Shown: positions 31,426-38,620 of the stretch, piece after piece | Layout of the letters: each line of letters starts with the position of its first letter | Numbering within the stretch: position 1 is the stretch's first letter | Assembly (NCBI RefSeq): GCF_003054245.1 | Contig: NZ_QBKR01000003.1 | Coordinates: 124,001 to 188,000 of the forward strand | Origin: Melghirimyces profundicolus | Lineage (GTDB): Bacteria > Bacillota > Bacilli > Thermoactinomycetales > DSM-45169 | Length of the DNA: 64,000 nucleotides | Direction: 5' to 3' | Notes under the pieces: generated by a model | Told to the model about the DNA's origin: nothing | The model's database searches: none | What the model saw: only the letters and a program-made list of their open reading frames with translations | Position numbers and translations under genes: made by a program

Positions 31426-32228
31426 ATGTATACTCCTCCCATATTGGCTCAGAAGATTGATTATCCCTTTGATGATGAACGATATATCGCCGAACCCAAG
31501 ATGGACGGATTTCGGCTGCTTTTTTCCACGATGGATAGTGCCAAGGCGTACATGAAGTGACCCATCGTTTTCCGGAACTTCAGGACTCCTCCATTCCGAA
31601 AGGTCTCGTGTTGGATGGGGAGCTGATCGTGACCGATGATCGAGGACGGCCGGATTTCGAGGCTGTCATCAAGCGGTTACAAACCCGGGATCCGGTGAAT
31701 GTGAAGCGACTGGACTCTTCTCTTCCAGTCCATTACGTGGTGTTTGATCTCCTCTACCACCGTGGATCCACCTTCCCTTGATGGAACGCAAAGCCTTATT
31801 GGAAGAGGTATTGGAGGAGAACTCGGTGTTTTCCCGGATCCGGTACGTCGAGGGAAAACGGGACCGGGCTTTTTCGGATCACCGGCGAAGCAGAGTTAGA
31901 AGGAATCGTGATGAAACGGAAAGACTCCCTGTATCACCTGGGGAAACGCTCATGGGCGTGGCAAAAGGTGAACCATTGGCAAGAGGCGGAAGTCGTGATT
32001 ACCGGATACCGAAAAGAGGAACCCGGTTGGTTGATCGCTGTCGAGGAGAACGGTCGGCTCCGCCCGGGAGGAGTGATGGAACTCGGAATCGGTCCAAGGG
32101 AACGGAAAGCCTTCTATCAGGTGGCGCAGCGGATCAAGACGTATGAGAATCGGCAATATGTTCATGTGGAGCCGAAAATCCATTGCAAAGTCAAATATAA
32201 AAACCAGCTAATATCTGTCAAGTCATAG
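31426..32228 (+). pseudogene. ATP-dependent DNA ligase (LigD/LigB-type), multiply frameshifted
   Basis: Read through three frame changes (about 31530-31557, 31775 and 31863), the region encodes a complete adenylation plus OB-domain ligase: PPILAQKIDYPFDDERYIAE then PKMDGFRLLF (the nucleotidylated Lys motif), RFPELQDSSIPKGLVLDGEL, VHYVVFDLLYHRG, GEAELEGIVMKRKDSLYHLG, and WAWQKVNHWQEAEVVITGYR to the end. Each separate ORF is too short to be functional. Such ligases work in non-homologous end joining or spore DNA repair. No Ku gene is in the window. The accumulated indels indicate long-standing decay. Confidence 0.85.
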
Positions 32229-32275
32229 GATGAAAAAGAAGGATCCATCGTGTTAAAATGAAAAAAGACATACTA

Positions 32276-32303
32276 AAAAACCTTCCGATTGGAAGGTTTT
32301 TCT
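32276..32303. terminator. Bidirectional terminator after the ligase pseudogene
   Basis: AAAAACCTTCC and GGAAGGTTTTT are perfect complements around GATT. Confidence 0.8.
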
Positions 32304-32554
32304 TCTGAACCCACGCCGGATATCTGCGTGAGCTCGTTTTTCAAGGGTTTTGTTTGGGTTATTAAAATAACTGGTGTTCACCTACGTCATTGCTGCCATC
32401 GATGTTTGATTGATGGCACGGGATTGCCCCGGCCGAATAAATGCTTGACCATCATATTCAACTGTATATTTTCTATATTCCAGGAGAAACGAGGTACCAT
32501 CTCCCTTCTTCCCTTGATAACTTGTTCATAGCTTATCAGGAAGGGGGAGGTAGT

Positions 32555-32973
32555 ATGGCAATCAGTCCCCTGTGTCGAGAATTTGCTCGTATTTTTGGCG
32601 GTCAGGCACAAGTGATTAACGGAGTGTGTACAGCTACCAAAGTTCGAAATCACATTGGAGTAAGAATATGGGGCGGAGATCGAGATCCTTCTTAACCATT
32701 CCAGCCGCTATTTCTTTTGAAAGCCGGGGTCGGGATGGTCGGGCTTTGTGCTTGGGGGAAACCGTCATTCTGACCCGAGAGATCAACCCGTTTATCAGCC
32801 GACTCCGAAGCGCAGGGATTCAGGTAACAGCTCTGCACAACCACTGGCTCTTTACCAATCCCCGAATTTGGTATATTCATTTTCAGTCCATTCAACGTCC
32901 CTTGGTCTTTGCAAGGAATGTACGGAAGGCCTCCCGGGTATTAACCAATCGGCCCGTCGGTCCGGCAGGATAA
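32555..32973 (+). pseudogene. DUF1259 (LppY/LpqO-like) protein gene, frameshifted
   Basis: The first part, from an ATG preceded by AAGGGGGAGG, reads CREFARIFGGQAQVINGVC..KVRNHIGVRIWGGDR and then stops at 32693. The second part, in the next frame, continues FLTIPAAISFESRGRDGRAL, CLGETVILTREINPFISRLR and AGIQVTALHNHWLFTNPRIW. Together these match DUF1259 proteins, whose conserved core is TALHNHWL. A single indel near 32670-32690 separates the halves. The original protein is of unknown function and is often secreted; no signal peptide is present here. Confidence 0.8.
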
Positions 32974-33030
32974 TGGATAAACCCCGTCTCAAAGGAAGCG
33001 GTGACTTTCACTCCTATCTTGAAGAAGCCT

Positions 33031-33066
33031 GCAAAAAACCGCCCGGAACCCTGAGGCGGTTTTTGC
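33031..33066. terminator. Terminator hairpin
   Basis: GCAAAAAACCGCC pairs with GGCGGTTTTTGC, with T-rich flanks on both strands. It lies 60 bp past the DUF1259 pseudogene. Confidence 0.8.
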
Positions 33067-33213
33067 ATGGGCCCAGAACCAGCAATGCTGCGGTGAGATC
33101 CAAAGCGTTTCACATGGCAGGAATACCCTATAAACGGTTAAAGTTCCGTTTCCAAATTCTCGGCACACCTTCAGATGCTACGAATACCGCATAGCGGGAG
33201 GTACAGCAGCAGA

Positions 33214-33462
33214 TTAGGATTGCCGAGCTTGTCGCTGAGCTTGCTGCTGAGCTTGCTGGGCTTGTTGTAGAGCTTGCTGGGCTTGCTGCTGAACTTGCTG
33301 GGCTTGTTGCTGAGCTTGTTGGGCTTGCTGCTGAGCTTGCTGGAGTTGTTGCTGCAGTTGCTGGGCTTGTTGCTGAGCTTGCTGAGGTTGTTGCTGAGCT
33401 AGTTGGGCCGAAACTTCTTGCGATATTTCTTCTTTCATTTTTTTCATTTCCTGCTTATTCAA
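33214..33462 (-). CDS. Low-complexity Gln/Ala-rich coiled-coil small protein
   Basis: An 82-residue protein. A charged N-terminus (NKQEMKKMKEEISQEVSAQLA) is followed by about 55 residues of imperfect QAQQQ/QAQQA repeats ending RQARQS. The DNA shows matching 12-15 bp repeats of GCTTGTTG/GCTTGCTG type. It should form a long amphipathic helix or coiled coil. The TTG start follows GGAGGGATC. Its location beside a CotF-type gene suggests a spore or surface role, but no family is recognised. Repeat number is likely to vary between strains by slippage. Confidence 0.65.
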   Translation of the reverse strand: MNKQEMKKMKEEISQEVSAQLAQQQPQQAQQQAQQLQQQLQQAQQQAQQAQQQAQQVQQQAQQALQQAQQAQQQAQRQARQS

Positions 33463-33617
33463 GATCTGATCCCTCCAATGTTTATTGGTTTGGTTCTAAT
33501 GATGCTTCTTCACGCGAAAAGAACCCTGAAAAAAATCATGGAAAACCCCGCTTTGACCTTGGTGACAGCTTCATTGGCATTACCCCTTTTTAGGGGGTGA
33601 GAAATCCAAAGACCTGG

Positions 33618-34196
33618 TTACATTACGGGTGCAGTTGCTGCCGGATTCTGTTCGGGGACTTCCTGGTAGATGCCGCCGATGGTGTTCTGTGAGGTCTGGG
33701 ATGCAGGTTCCAGCGGGTAATATCCTTGTTGGACCATCCATTGCCAAACATCATAAGCGTGGTGAGAGCTCATTCGGAACCCGTCTTCCAGGAATGCCCT
33801 CAGGTCCGGATGAGACATCTCCATAGCCGCCCAGGCGTATTCCCTTCCGGCGCGTTTCAGTGTCAGGAGGTAAGCAGTGGCGATTTCCTGGTCATTGAAT
33901 GTTTGGGTGTTCGTTCGGGGAGTGACGGTTTGACCTGTCACCGGGGACTGGGTGAAGGATTGGAGTACCGGGTTCAGATCGGGGATAGGAAGTTGCTTTG
34001 TGGGACCCTGTGCGTTTTTCAGGTATTCCACCTTCATGTTGTAATCCCGCACATGAAAGGGAAAATGACGTTCAATCATGGATTTCAGTTCAGGATCCTG
34101 GGCATGAATCATGAAATTCCCCATGTTTGTAATGGAGTTAACGCAACTTAGGGTCAGTTCGTGAAGGTCATAAAGCTCATGACCGGCCAGTTGCAT
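33618..34196 (-). CDS. CotF-like spore coat protein
   Basis: 192 residues from the ATG at 34196 (AAGGAGGG 8 nt upstream); the 208-codon version starts before that site. Hallmarks of the CotF/ferritin-like coat family (PF07875) are LAGHELYDLHELTLSCVNSITNMGNFM near the N-terminus and, after a linker, FNDQEIATAYLLTLKRAGREYAWAAMEMSHPDLRAFLEDGFRMSSHHAYDVWQWMVQQGYYPLEPA at the C-terminus. CotF proteins sit in the coat of Bacillus spores, so this supports a sporulating host. The linker (about residues 65-100) is Pro/Gln/Thr-rich. Sporulation sigma-factor control is expected but no promoter was assigned. Confidence 0.88.
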   Translation of the reverse strand: MQLAGHELYDLHELTLSCVNSITNMGNFMIHAQDPELKSMIERHFPFHVRDYNMKVEYLKNAQGPTKQLPIPDLNPVLQSFTQSPVTGQTVTPRTNTQTFNDQEIATAYLLTLKRAGREYAWAAMEMSHPDLRAFLEDGFRMSSHHAYDVWQWMVQQGYYPLEPASQTSQNTIGGIYQEVPEQNPAATAPVM

Positions 34197-34304
34197 GGGA
34201 GGTTCCCTCCTTTGGTTTTTGATCACGGATAGCTTAACAACCATCCCTGATGTCTATGTAAGGGTTTGTATGTAAAAAAAGGAAAAGGTCATTTCATAAA
34301 GTAA

Positions 34305-34330
34305 AGAGCCCCCAAAAACGTTGGGGCTCT
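34305..34330 (-). terminator. Terminator of the WGxxGxxG protein gene
   Basis: AGAGCCCC..AA and TTGGGGCTCT form a stem of about 10 bp; on the minus strand it is followed by TTACTTT. It lies about 100 bp past the stop codon. Confidence 0.6.
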
Positions 34331-34428
34331 GGAATGTCACCTGAAGCGGCCAGGAAAGCTCAACCGGCTTCAGCTGTGAACTGGCTCTTGATGCTTCACT
34401 TGCATCAGGGGGACCCCCCTTTTTCCTC

Positions 34429-34692
34429 CTAACGGTTGTTATCATCTTTGCGACGGCGGCCCAACAGACCCAACAGGCCCAGTAAACCGATCCATCCCCA
34501 ATCCGTGTCGTTGTCATCCACAGCTGTGCGTTGGTAGTTGTTGGGGGTCATGTCCAGCATCCTCTGGTCATTGTTGTCCTGATTATCATTCACTTCAGCG
34601 GTTAGCGTGACCGGTTGTGCCCAGACATGAGTACCTTGAACCGCGAAAATGGACAACATGACCATGGCAAGCCATCCCATAAAAGTCTTCAA
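34429..34692 (-). CDS. Small secreted WGxxGxxG family protein
   Basis: An 87-residue exported protein. A signal peptide (FMGWLAMVMLSIFAVQGTHVWA) precedes an Asn/Asp-rich middle and ends in a tripartite tail: WGWIGLLGLLGLLG, hydrophobic and Gly-patterned, then RRRKDDNNR. A short hydrophobic helix followed by a basic cluster is the layout of C-terminal sorting signals, and this pattern is known as the WGxxGxxG family. The role is unknown. The ATG on the minus strand follows AAAGGAGGTA. Confidence 0.8.
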   Translation of the reverse strand: MKTFMGWLAMVMLSIFAVQGTHVWAQPVTLTAEVNDNQDNNDQRMLDMTPNNYQRTAVDDNDTDWGWIGLLGLLGLLGRRRKDDNNR

Positions 34693-34781
34693 TAAAATAC
34701 CTCCTTTTGAGTTTGGTCATCCTTAAAATCCCTCGAAATCGGCAATACATACAAAAAACTCCACTAATCGTGGAGGCCGTT

Positions 34782-34907
34782 ATGACGCACAAGCCCTGTA
34801 CATTGTACAAACCGGCGCCTTTCAAGAGAAATCCAATGCAGAGCAACGAGAAAAAGAAGCTCGAAGCTGCCGGGTTTGACTCTTTTATTGATGAGGATTG
34901 CGATTAA
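34782..34907 (+). CDS. Hypothetical 41-residue protein
   Basis: ATG at 34782 with GTGGAGG 5-6 nt upstream. The product reads MTHKPCTLYKPAPFKRNP, then a charged helix (EKKKLEAAG) and the ending FDSFIDEDCD. The good ribosome site and protein-like composition suggest a real small gene; a terminator lies at 35012. No family recognised. Confidence 0.45.
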   Translation: MTHKPCTLYKPAPFKRNPMQSNEKKKLEAAGFDSFIDEDCD

Positions 34908-35011
34908 TATTGTTCAATAGGGTTTATTTCCTCGGGAAAAATGGACTGAAAAAAGGAGGGTCGGCTCGAATAATCCTCTATAGCCAACCTCTCTTTATTC
35001 CATATTGGGAT

Positions 35012-35040
35012 CCCCCTTGTTGAGGGGGCTTTTTTGTTTT
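35012..35040 (+). terminator. Rho-independent terminator
   Basis: CCCCC (35012-35016) pairs with GGGGG (35024-35028), followed by CTTTTTTG. Confidence 0.7.
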
Positions 35041-35103
35041 ATGTCTCAATCATTGGACCATAAAAAGGGCTCCATAAAGGAGCCTGCTTGGAATCGAGAT
35101 TAC

Positions 35104-35240
35104 TAAGCCAAAACCGGGTCGCAATATCGTCTCCATCTTCAGCATATAAGCCGCCTTGGATGTCGTTGTTCTGGACCCGGGTCTGAAGCTCAGCGCGGAG
35201 TTGCGGTTTCTTCAGGAAGGGTTGGCAGCCAGATTTTCGG
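35104..35240 (-). pseudogene. C-terminal remnant of an S8 protease
   Basis: The minus strand reads KIW, then with frame changes and a stop in place of Trp, QLRAELQTRVQNNDIQGG and LYAEDGDDIATRFW. This aligns with the C-terminus of the intact S8 protease at 7523-8782 (AANPSWNNHQLRDELQNRAK, TNDIQGGLDAGSGDDIASGF). It is the end of a decayed paralogue. Confidence 0.8.
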
Positions 35241-35396
35241 GGTTTGGGATACGATCCATTCCAATGAGTTGGTATCGTTCTGATGTTTGACTGAATGCGG
35301 GATTTTTAACAAGAAACAAAAACCGCTGACACCGATTTTTAAAATGATTTTTTTATTCTGAACCCGTCTCAAATCATCATTGGGAGGATCGATCGA

Positions 35397-36092
35397 ATGC
35401 GAAAACCCGTCATCTTTTTTCTCACATTGTTCCTGATGTTCAGTTTGGTTGTCTTGCCGGACTCCTCGGTTCAAGCGGCTACCTACACGAGTACGGTGGA
35501 GTATGTCAAAGACGGGGACACCATTCTGTTGACGAAGCCGGTTAACGGGACTCGGGAAGTGCGTTTGGTCGGAATCGATGCGCCGGAGACCTTTACGGTG
35601 GATGGAAAAGATCCCGGAAACCAGGTGGAACACGGTGAAGACGCCACCGCTTACTTGGAGCAGTTGTTACCCAAAGGGACTTCGGTCACCATGGTCACGG
35701 ATCAGGAAGAGATGGATGGATCCGGCCGTTTGCTTGCCTATGTGTATAAGGACGGAATGGATGTCAATGAAGAAATGTTACGGCAAGGCCATGCCGTCAC
35801 CTACGTGATTTGGCCCAACACCCATGACACCACCCGGTTTGAAGCCTATCGGGATGCCATGTTGGATGCGGAAAGCAAGGGGCTGGGGGTTTGGGATCCG
35901 AACAATCCCTTGGAGGAACTTCCATTTGAATATCGGGATCGGATGTTTGATGAAGAGCAGGACAAATATGTCGGCGATTTCTACACCCGTGAATATGTCG
36001 ATCCGCTGGATTACGAACAAATTCCGATGGAGAACCGTGTCTTCTTCTTTACGGAACAAGACGCTTTGGATGCCGGATATACCCATCAATAA
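35397..36092 (+). CDS. Secreted thermonuclease (SNase family), first of two
   Basis: A 231-residue protein with a signal peptide (VIFFLTLFLMFSLVVLPDSSVQA) and a staphylococcal-nuclease OB fold. Catalytic-type residues are in VEYVKDGDTILLT, REVRLVGIDAPET (Arg and Asp), EHGEDATAYLEQLLPKG (Glu) and GSGRLLAYVYKDGMDVNEEMLRQGHAV (second Arg). A C-terminal extension after residue ~175 (FFTEQDALDAGY) is shared with the next protein. It would degrade DNA or RNA outside the cell using calcium. The ATG follows TGGGAGGATCG. The second nuclease gene starts 12 bp after the stop. Confidence 0.92.
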   Translation: MRKPVIFFLTLFLMFSLVVLPDSSVQAATYTSTVEYVKDGDTILLTKPVNGTREVRLVGIDAPETFTVDGKDPGNQVEHGEDATAYLEQLLPKGTSVTMVTDQEEMDGSGRLLAYVYKDGMDVNEEMLRQGHAVTYVIWPNTHDTTRFEAYRDAMLDAESKGLGVWDPNNPLEELPFEYRDRMFDEEQDKYVGDFYTREYVDPLDYEQIPMENRVFFFTEQDALDAGYTHQ

Positions 36093-36104
36093 GAGGTGTT
36101 TCAG

Positions 36105-37172
36105 TTGAAAAAAATCTTCTCCTTCATGGGTTTGTTGGCTCTCCTTACCACTCTTTTCACGGTGGTTCCTCAGGATGCACACGCAAATACTTATAACGCC
36201 ACCATTGATTATGTTGTCGACGGAGACACGGTTTATCTCAACGAAGAAATTCTGGGAACCAAAAAAGTCCGGCTGTTGTCCATCGACGCCCCGGAGACCA
36301 ATTACTACGGGGAAAGCCAAGATCCGTGGGGGCCGAATGCCACAGAGTACTTGGAACAACTCCTTCCCCCGGGAACTCCGGTTACCATTGAAACCGACAC
36401 CGAGGAATTAGACGCCTACGGCCGTCTGTTGGCCCATGTCTGGAAAGGGGATCTGGACGTCAACGAAGACATGCTCCGTCAGGGCCATGCGGTGACGTAT
36501 TACATCTGGCCTAACATGAAATATTTCGAGGAATACCGTTCGGCCATGTTGGAGGCGAAAGAGGCCGGTCGCAACATCTGGGATCCGGACCATCCGATGA
36601 CGGAGCTTCCCTTTGAATTTCGGGATCGGGTCTCCGGGGATGAACAAGACAAATATGTCGGTGATTATTACACGAAGGAGTACGTTCAACCGGCCGATTA
36701 CAAACAAGTCCCAATGGAAAACCGCGTCTTCTTCTTTACGGAACAAGATGCCCAAGATGCCGGATACACCCCCGCAGATGACGGCAGCACGACGCCTTCC
36801 GGTCTGGTGATCAATGAGGTGTTGCCCGCCCATCAAAATTACGCGCATGAGTTCATCGAGATTTACAATGGCAGTGACCGGACAGTGGATCTCTCCGGCT
36901 ATGTGATCGATGACATCGTGGGTGGCGGAAGCAGTCCTTACACCATTCCGGACGGTACTTCCCTGGCTCCGGGGGAGTATTACGTCTGGACCACCGAGTA
37001 TTACTTCAACAATGACGGAGATGACGTCACCCTGTCAGACCCCAACGGGAACATGGTGGACCAATACACCTACAGCTCCACCGACTATGACATGTCTTGG
37101 CATCGTTCTCCGGATGGAGGAAGCTGGTCCAGCATCCAAGCCAGCCCCACTGAAGGTACGGCCAATCCTTAA
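36105..37172 (+). CDS. Secreted thermonuclease with lamin-tail domain
   Basis: 355 residues from the TTG at 36105, with AAGAGGTG 6 nt before it. Signal peptide (IFSFMGLLALLTTLFTVVPQDAHA), SNase domain (YVVDGDTVYL, KKVRLLSIDAPETNYYG, DAYGRLLAHVWKGDLDVNEDMLRQGHAV), the same extension as the upstream protein (MENRVFFFTEQDAQDAGY), then a C-terminal lamin-tail (LTD) domain from ~residue 235 (SGLVINEVLPAH, FIEIYNGSDRTVDLSGYVI, PGEYYVWTT). LTD domains are often fused to secreted nucleases and may bind substrate or surface. The tandem pair arose by duplication, followed by domain gain or loss. Confidence 0.92.
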   Translation: MKKIFSFMGLLALLTTLFTVVPQDAHANTYNATIDYVVDGDTVYLNEEILGTKKVRLLSIDAPETNYYGESQDPWGPNATEYLEQLLPPGTPVTIETDTEELDAYGRLLAHVWKGDLDVNEDMLRQGHAVTYYIWPNMKYFEEYRSAMLEAKEAGRNIWDPDHPMTELPFEFRDRVSGDEQDKYVGDYYTKEYVQPADYKQVPMENRVFFFTEQDAQDAGYTPADDGSTTPSGLVINEVLPAHQNYAHEFIEIYNGSDRTVDLSGYVIDDIVGGGSSPYTIPDGTSLAPGEYYVWTTEYYFNNDGDDVTLSDPNGNMVDQYTYSSTDYDMSWHRSPDGGSWSSIQASPTEGTANP

Positions 37173-37187
37173 TAAACATACCTCACT

Positions 37188-37523
37188 TCATGCAGGGTTT
37201 TCCCATGAAAAAACCACCCTATACAGGGAGCGCAGCCGCAAGGGATTAAATATAAACCCGCCTCGTTTGGGCGGGCTTTTTAAGTTGGGTTTTTTCAGCG
37301 GGGATTCAGGAACATCGCCTTCGATCCCTTCCCGTCGATCCAGACAATCCTTGATGAGAAGGTAAATGATCTTTGCGTTGACCTGTTTTTGTCTTGTCAG
37401 AGGGAACACCTCACGTCCAAACTTGGTTTGCTGTTGCTTGGTACCTGGAAGCTTTACCATGATCAATTGCACACGCTTGTGTTTGTGGTCTCGAAAATCG
37501 CCTTGAAAGACTCTGACAGTCAT
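37188..37523 (-). CDS. Hypothetical minus-strand ORF
   Basis: An ATG at 37523 (minus strand) has a reasonable ribosome site (TAGGGAAG). The first ~75 residues look protein-like (VRVFQGDFRDHKHKRVQLI, KQVNAKIIYLLIKDCLDRR). The 3' third overlaps the plus-strand terminator at 37255-37281 and looks non-coding, so the gene may be truncated. No family recognised. Confidence 0.3.
   Translation of the reverse strand: MTVRVFQGDFRDHKHKRVQLIMVKLPGTKQQQTKFGREVFPLTRQKQVNAKIIYLLIKDCLDRREGIEGDVPESPLKKPNLKSPPKRGGFIFNPLRLRSLYRVVFSWENPA
37255..37281 (+). terminator. Terminator after the nuclease pair
   Basis: AACCCGCC (37255-37262) pairs with GGCGGG near 37270-37275, followed by CTTTTT. Confidence 0.8.
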
Positions 37524-37701
37524 TCGTTCTTCCCTACCCCGACGGGTCCAACTTTTCCGGTGAACGCTTCCTGTGACTGTATCGTTTGGGGGTCAAGGGA
37601 GTCAGCGGGGGTCGATGGACCCTGCTGCGGGGTTTGAATTCATCTCATCCTGTCAAAACTGGTGAAAGTCTCCGAAAATCATTCGAAGGAGTCTTTCCGG
37701 T

Positions 37702-38382
37702 ATGTTATATATGATTCTTGAGTTAATCGTCGGCTTTATCGTCCTTTTTCTCGTCACCAAAATCCTGGGCAAGGTCCAGATCAGCCAGCTCAGCCCGTTC
37801 TATTTCGTCTCCGCGATTGTCTTGGGAGAGTTGTTGGGCAATGCCGTCTACGACAAGGAAGTGGGTCTTCTATCCATTTTGTCCGCCCTCATACTGTGGG
37901 GACTGATGATTCTCACCGTTGCGAAGATAACCACAAAGTTCCCGAAGACAAGGAGTCTGTTGGAAGGGAATCCCTCCATCGTGATCCGTAACGGAGTGGT
38001 GGATCGGAAGGAGTTGAAAAAAAACAATCTCGATCTGAACCAATTGCAGAACCTCATTCGTCATCAGAACGTCTTTTCCATACGGAAAGTCGCTTATGCG
38101 ATTCTGGAGACCGACGGAAGATTAACGGTTCTCAAACAGTGGAACGACTCCACTCCCACCCGTGCCGATCTGAATCTGCCGCCTCAACCGGTTAACCTGC
38201 CGGTGACATTGATTATCGACGGAAAGATTTTACGGGACAATCTGCAGGCCATCGGATGGACGGAACAACGGCTGCAATCTGAACTCCGGGCACAGGGCGT
38301 GAAAAAGGTGGAGGATGTGTTTTTTTCCGAATGGTTGGAAGGAGACGGACTGCATGTGGTTCCGTTGGAAGCCCCATCCTGA
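37702..38382 (+). CDS. DUF421 (YetF-like) membrane protein
   Basis: A 226-residue protein. Three N-terminal membrane helices (MLYMILELIVGFIVLFLVTKILG, and FVSAIVLGELLGNAVYD, LLSILSALILWGLMILTVAKI) are followed by the cytosolic YetF domain with LLEGNPSIVIRNGVVDRKELKKNNLDLNQLQNLIRHQNVFSIRKVAYAILETDGRLTVL. The second half matches the usual C-terminal subdomain (PVTLIIDGKILRDNLQAIG). B. subtilis paralogues (YetF, YdfS, YrbG) are spore-associated or of unknown role. The ATG follows GAAGGAGTC. Nothing else is cotranscribed. Confidence 0.9.
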   Translation: MLYMILELIVGFIVLFLVTKILGKVQISQLSPFYFVSAIVLGELLGNAVYDKEVGLLSILSALILWGLMILTVAKITTKFPKTRSLLEGNPSIVIRNGVVDRKELKKNNLDLNQLQNLIRHQNVFSIRKVAYAILETDGRLTVLKQWNDSTPTRADLNLPPQPVNLPVTLIIDGKILRDNLQAIGWTEQRLQSELRAQGVKKVEDVFFSEWLEGDGLHVVPLEAPS

Positions 38383-38575
38383 AACGGTCTCCGGGTTGGG
38401 CTCTTTCCACACCCCCGTCAGGGGGATTTGATCTCATCGGATTCCCGAAAATTCGTCATGGAACCCGATCACGCGGTGGTGATGCCATTTCCCCCGGCTG
38501 GGTGGGCAGGGGGTTTTTATTTTTTCGAAAAAATCCTACTGGATGAACGTCGTTGATCCGTGTTACGATCAAACC

Positions 38576-38602
38576 GTAAACCATATATATTTATAAGTTT
38601 AC
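38576..38602 (+). promoter_or_regulatory. BirA operator of the biotin operon
   Basis: GTAAAC (38576-38581) and GTTTAC (38597-38602) are inverted with a 15-bp spacer, the layout of Gram-positive BirA boxes. The spacer contains the likely -10 (TATATT), so biotinyl-AMP-bound BirA would block transcription of bioA-bioD. Confidence 0.8.
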
Positions 38603-38620
38603 AATTGAGGAGGAACCCCG

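Noticed and set aside
31426-32228. Possible Sec codons at TGA positions in the ligase region
   Set aside because: The TGAs are followed by frame changes and do not align with Cys positions.
33230-33420. Regular DNA repeats that could suggest a CRISPR or tandem-repeat array
   Set aside because: The repeats encode QAQQ units in one frame and lack unique spacers.
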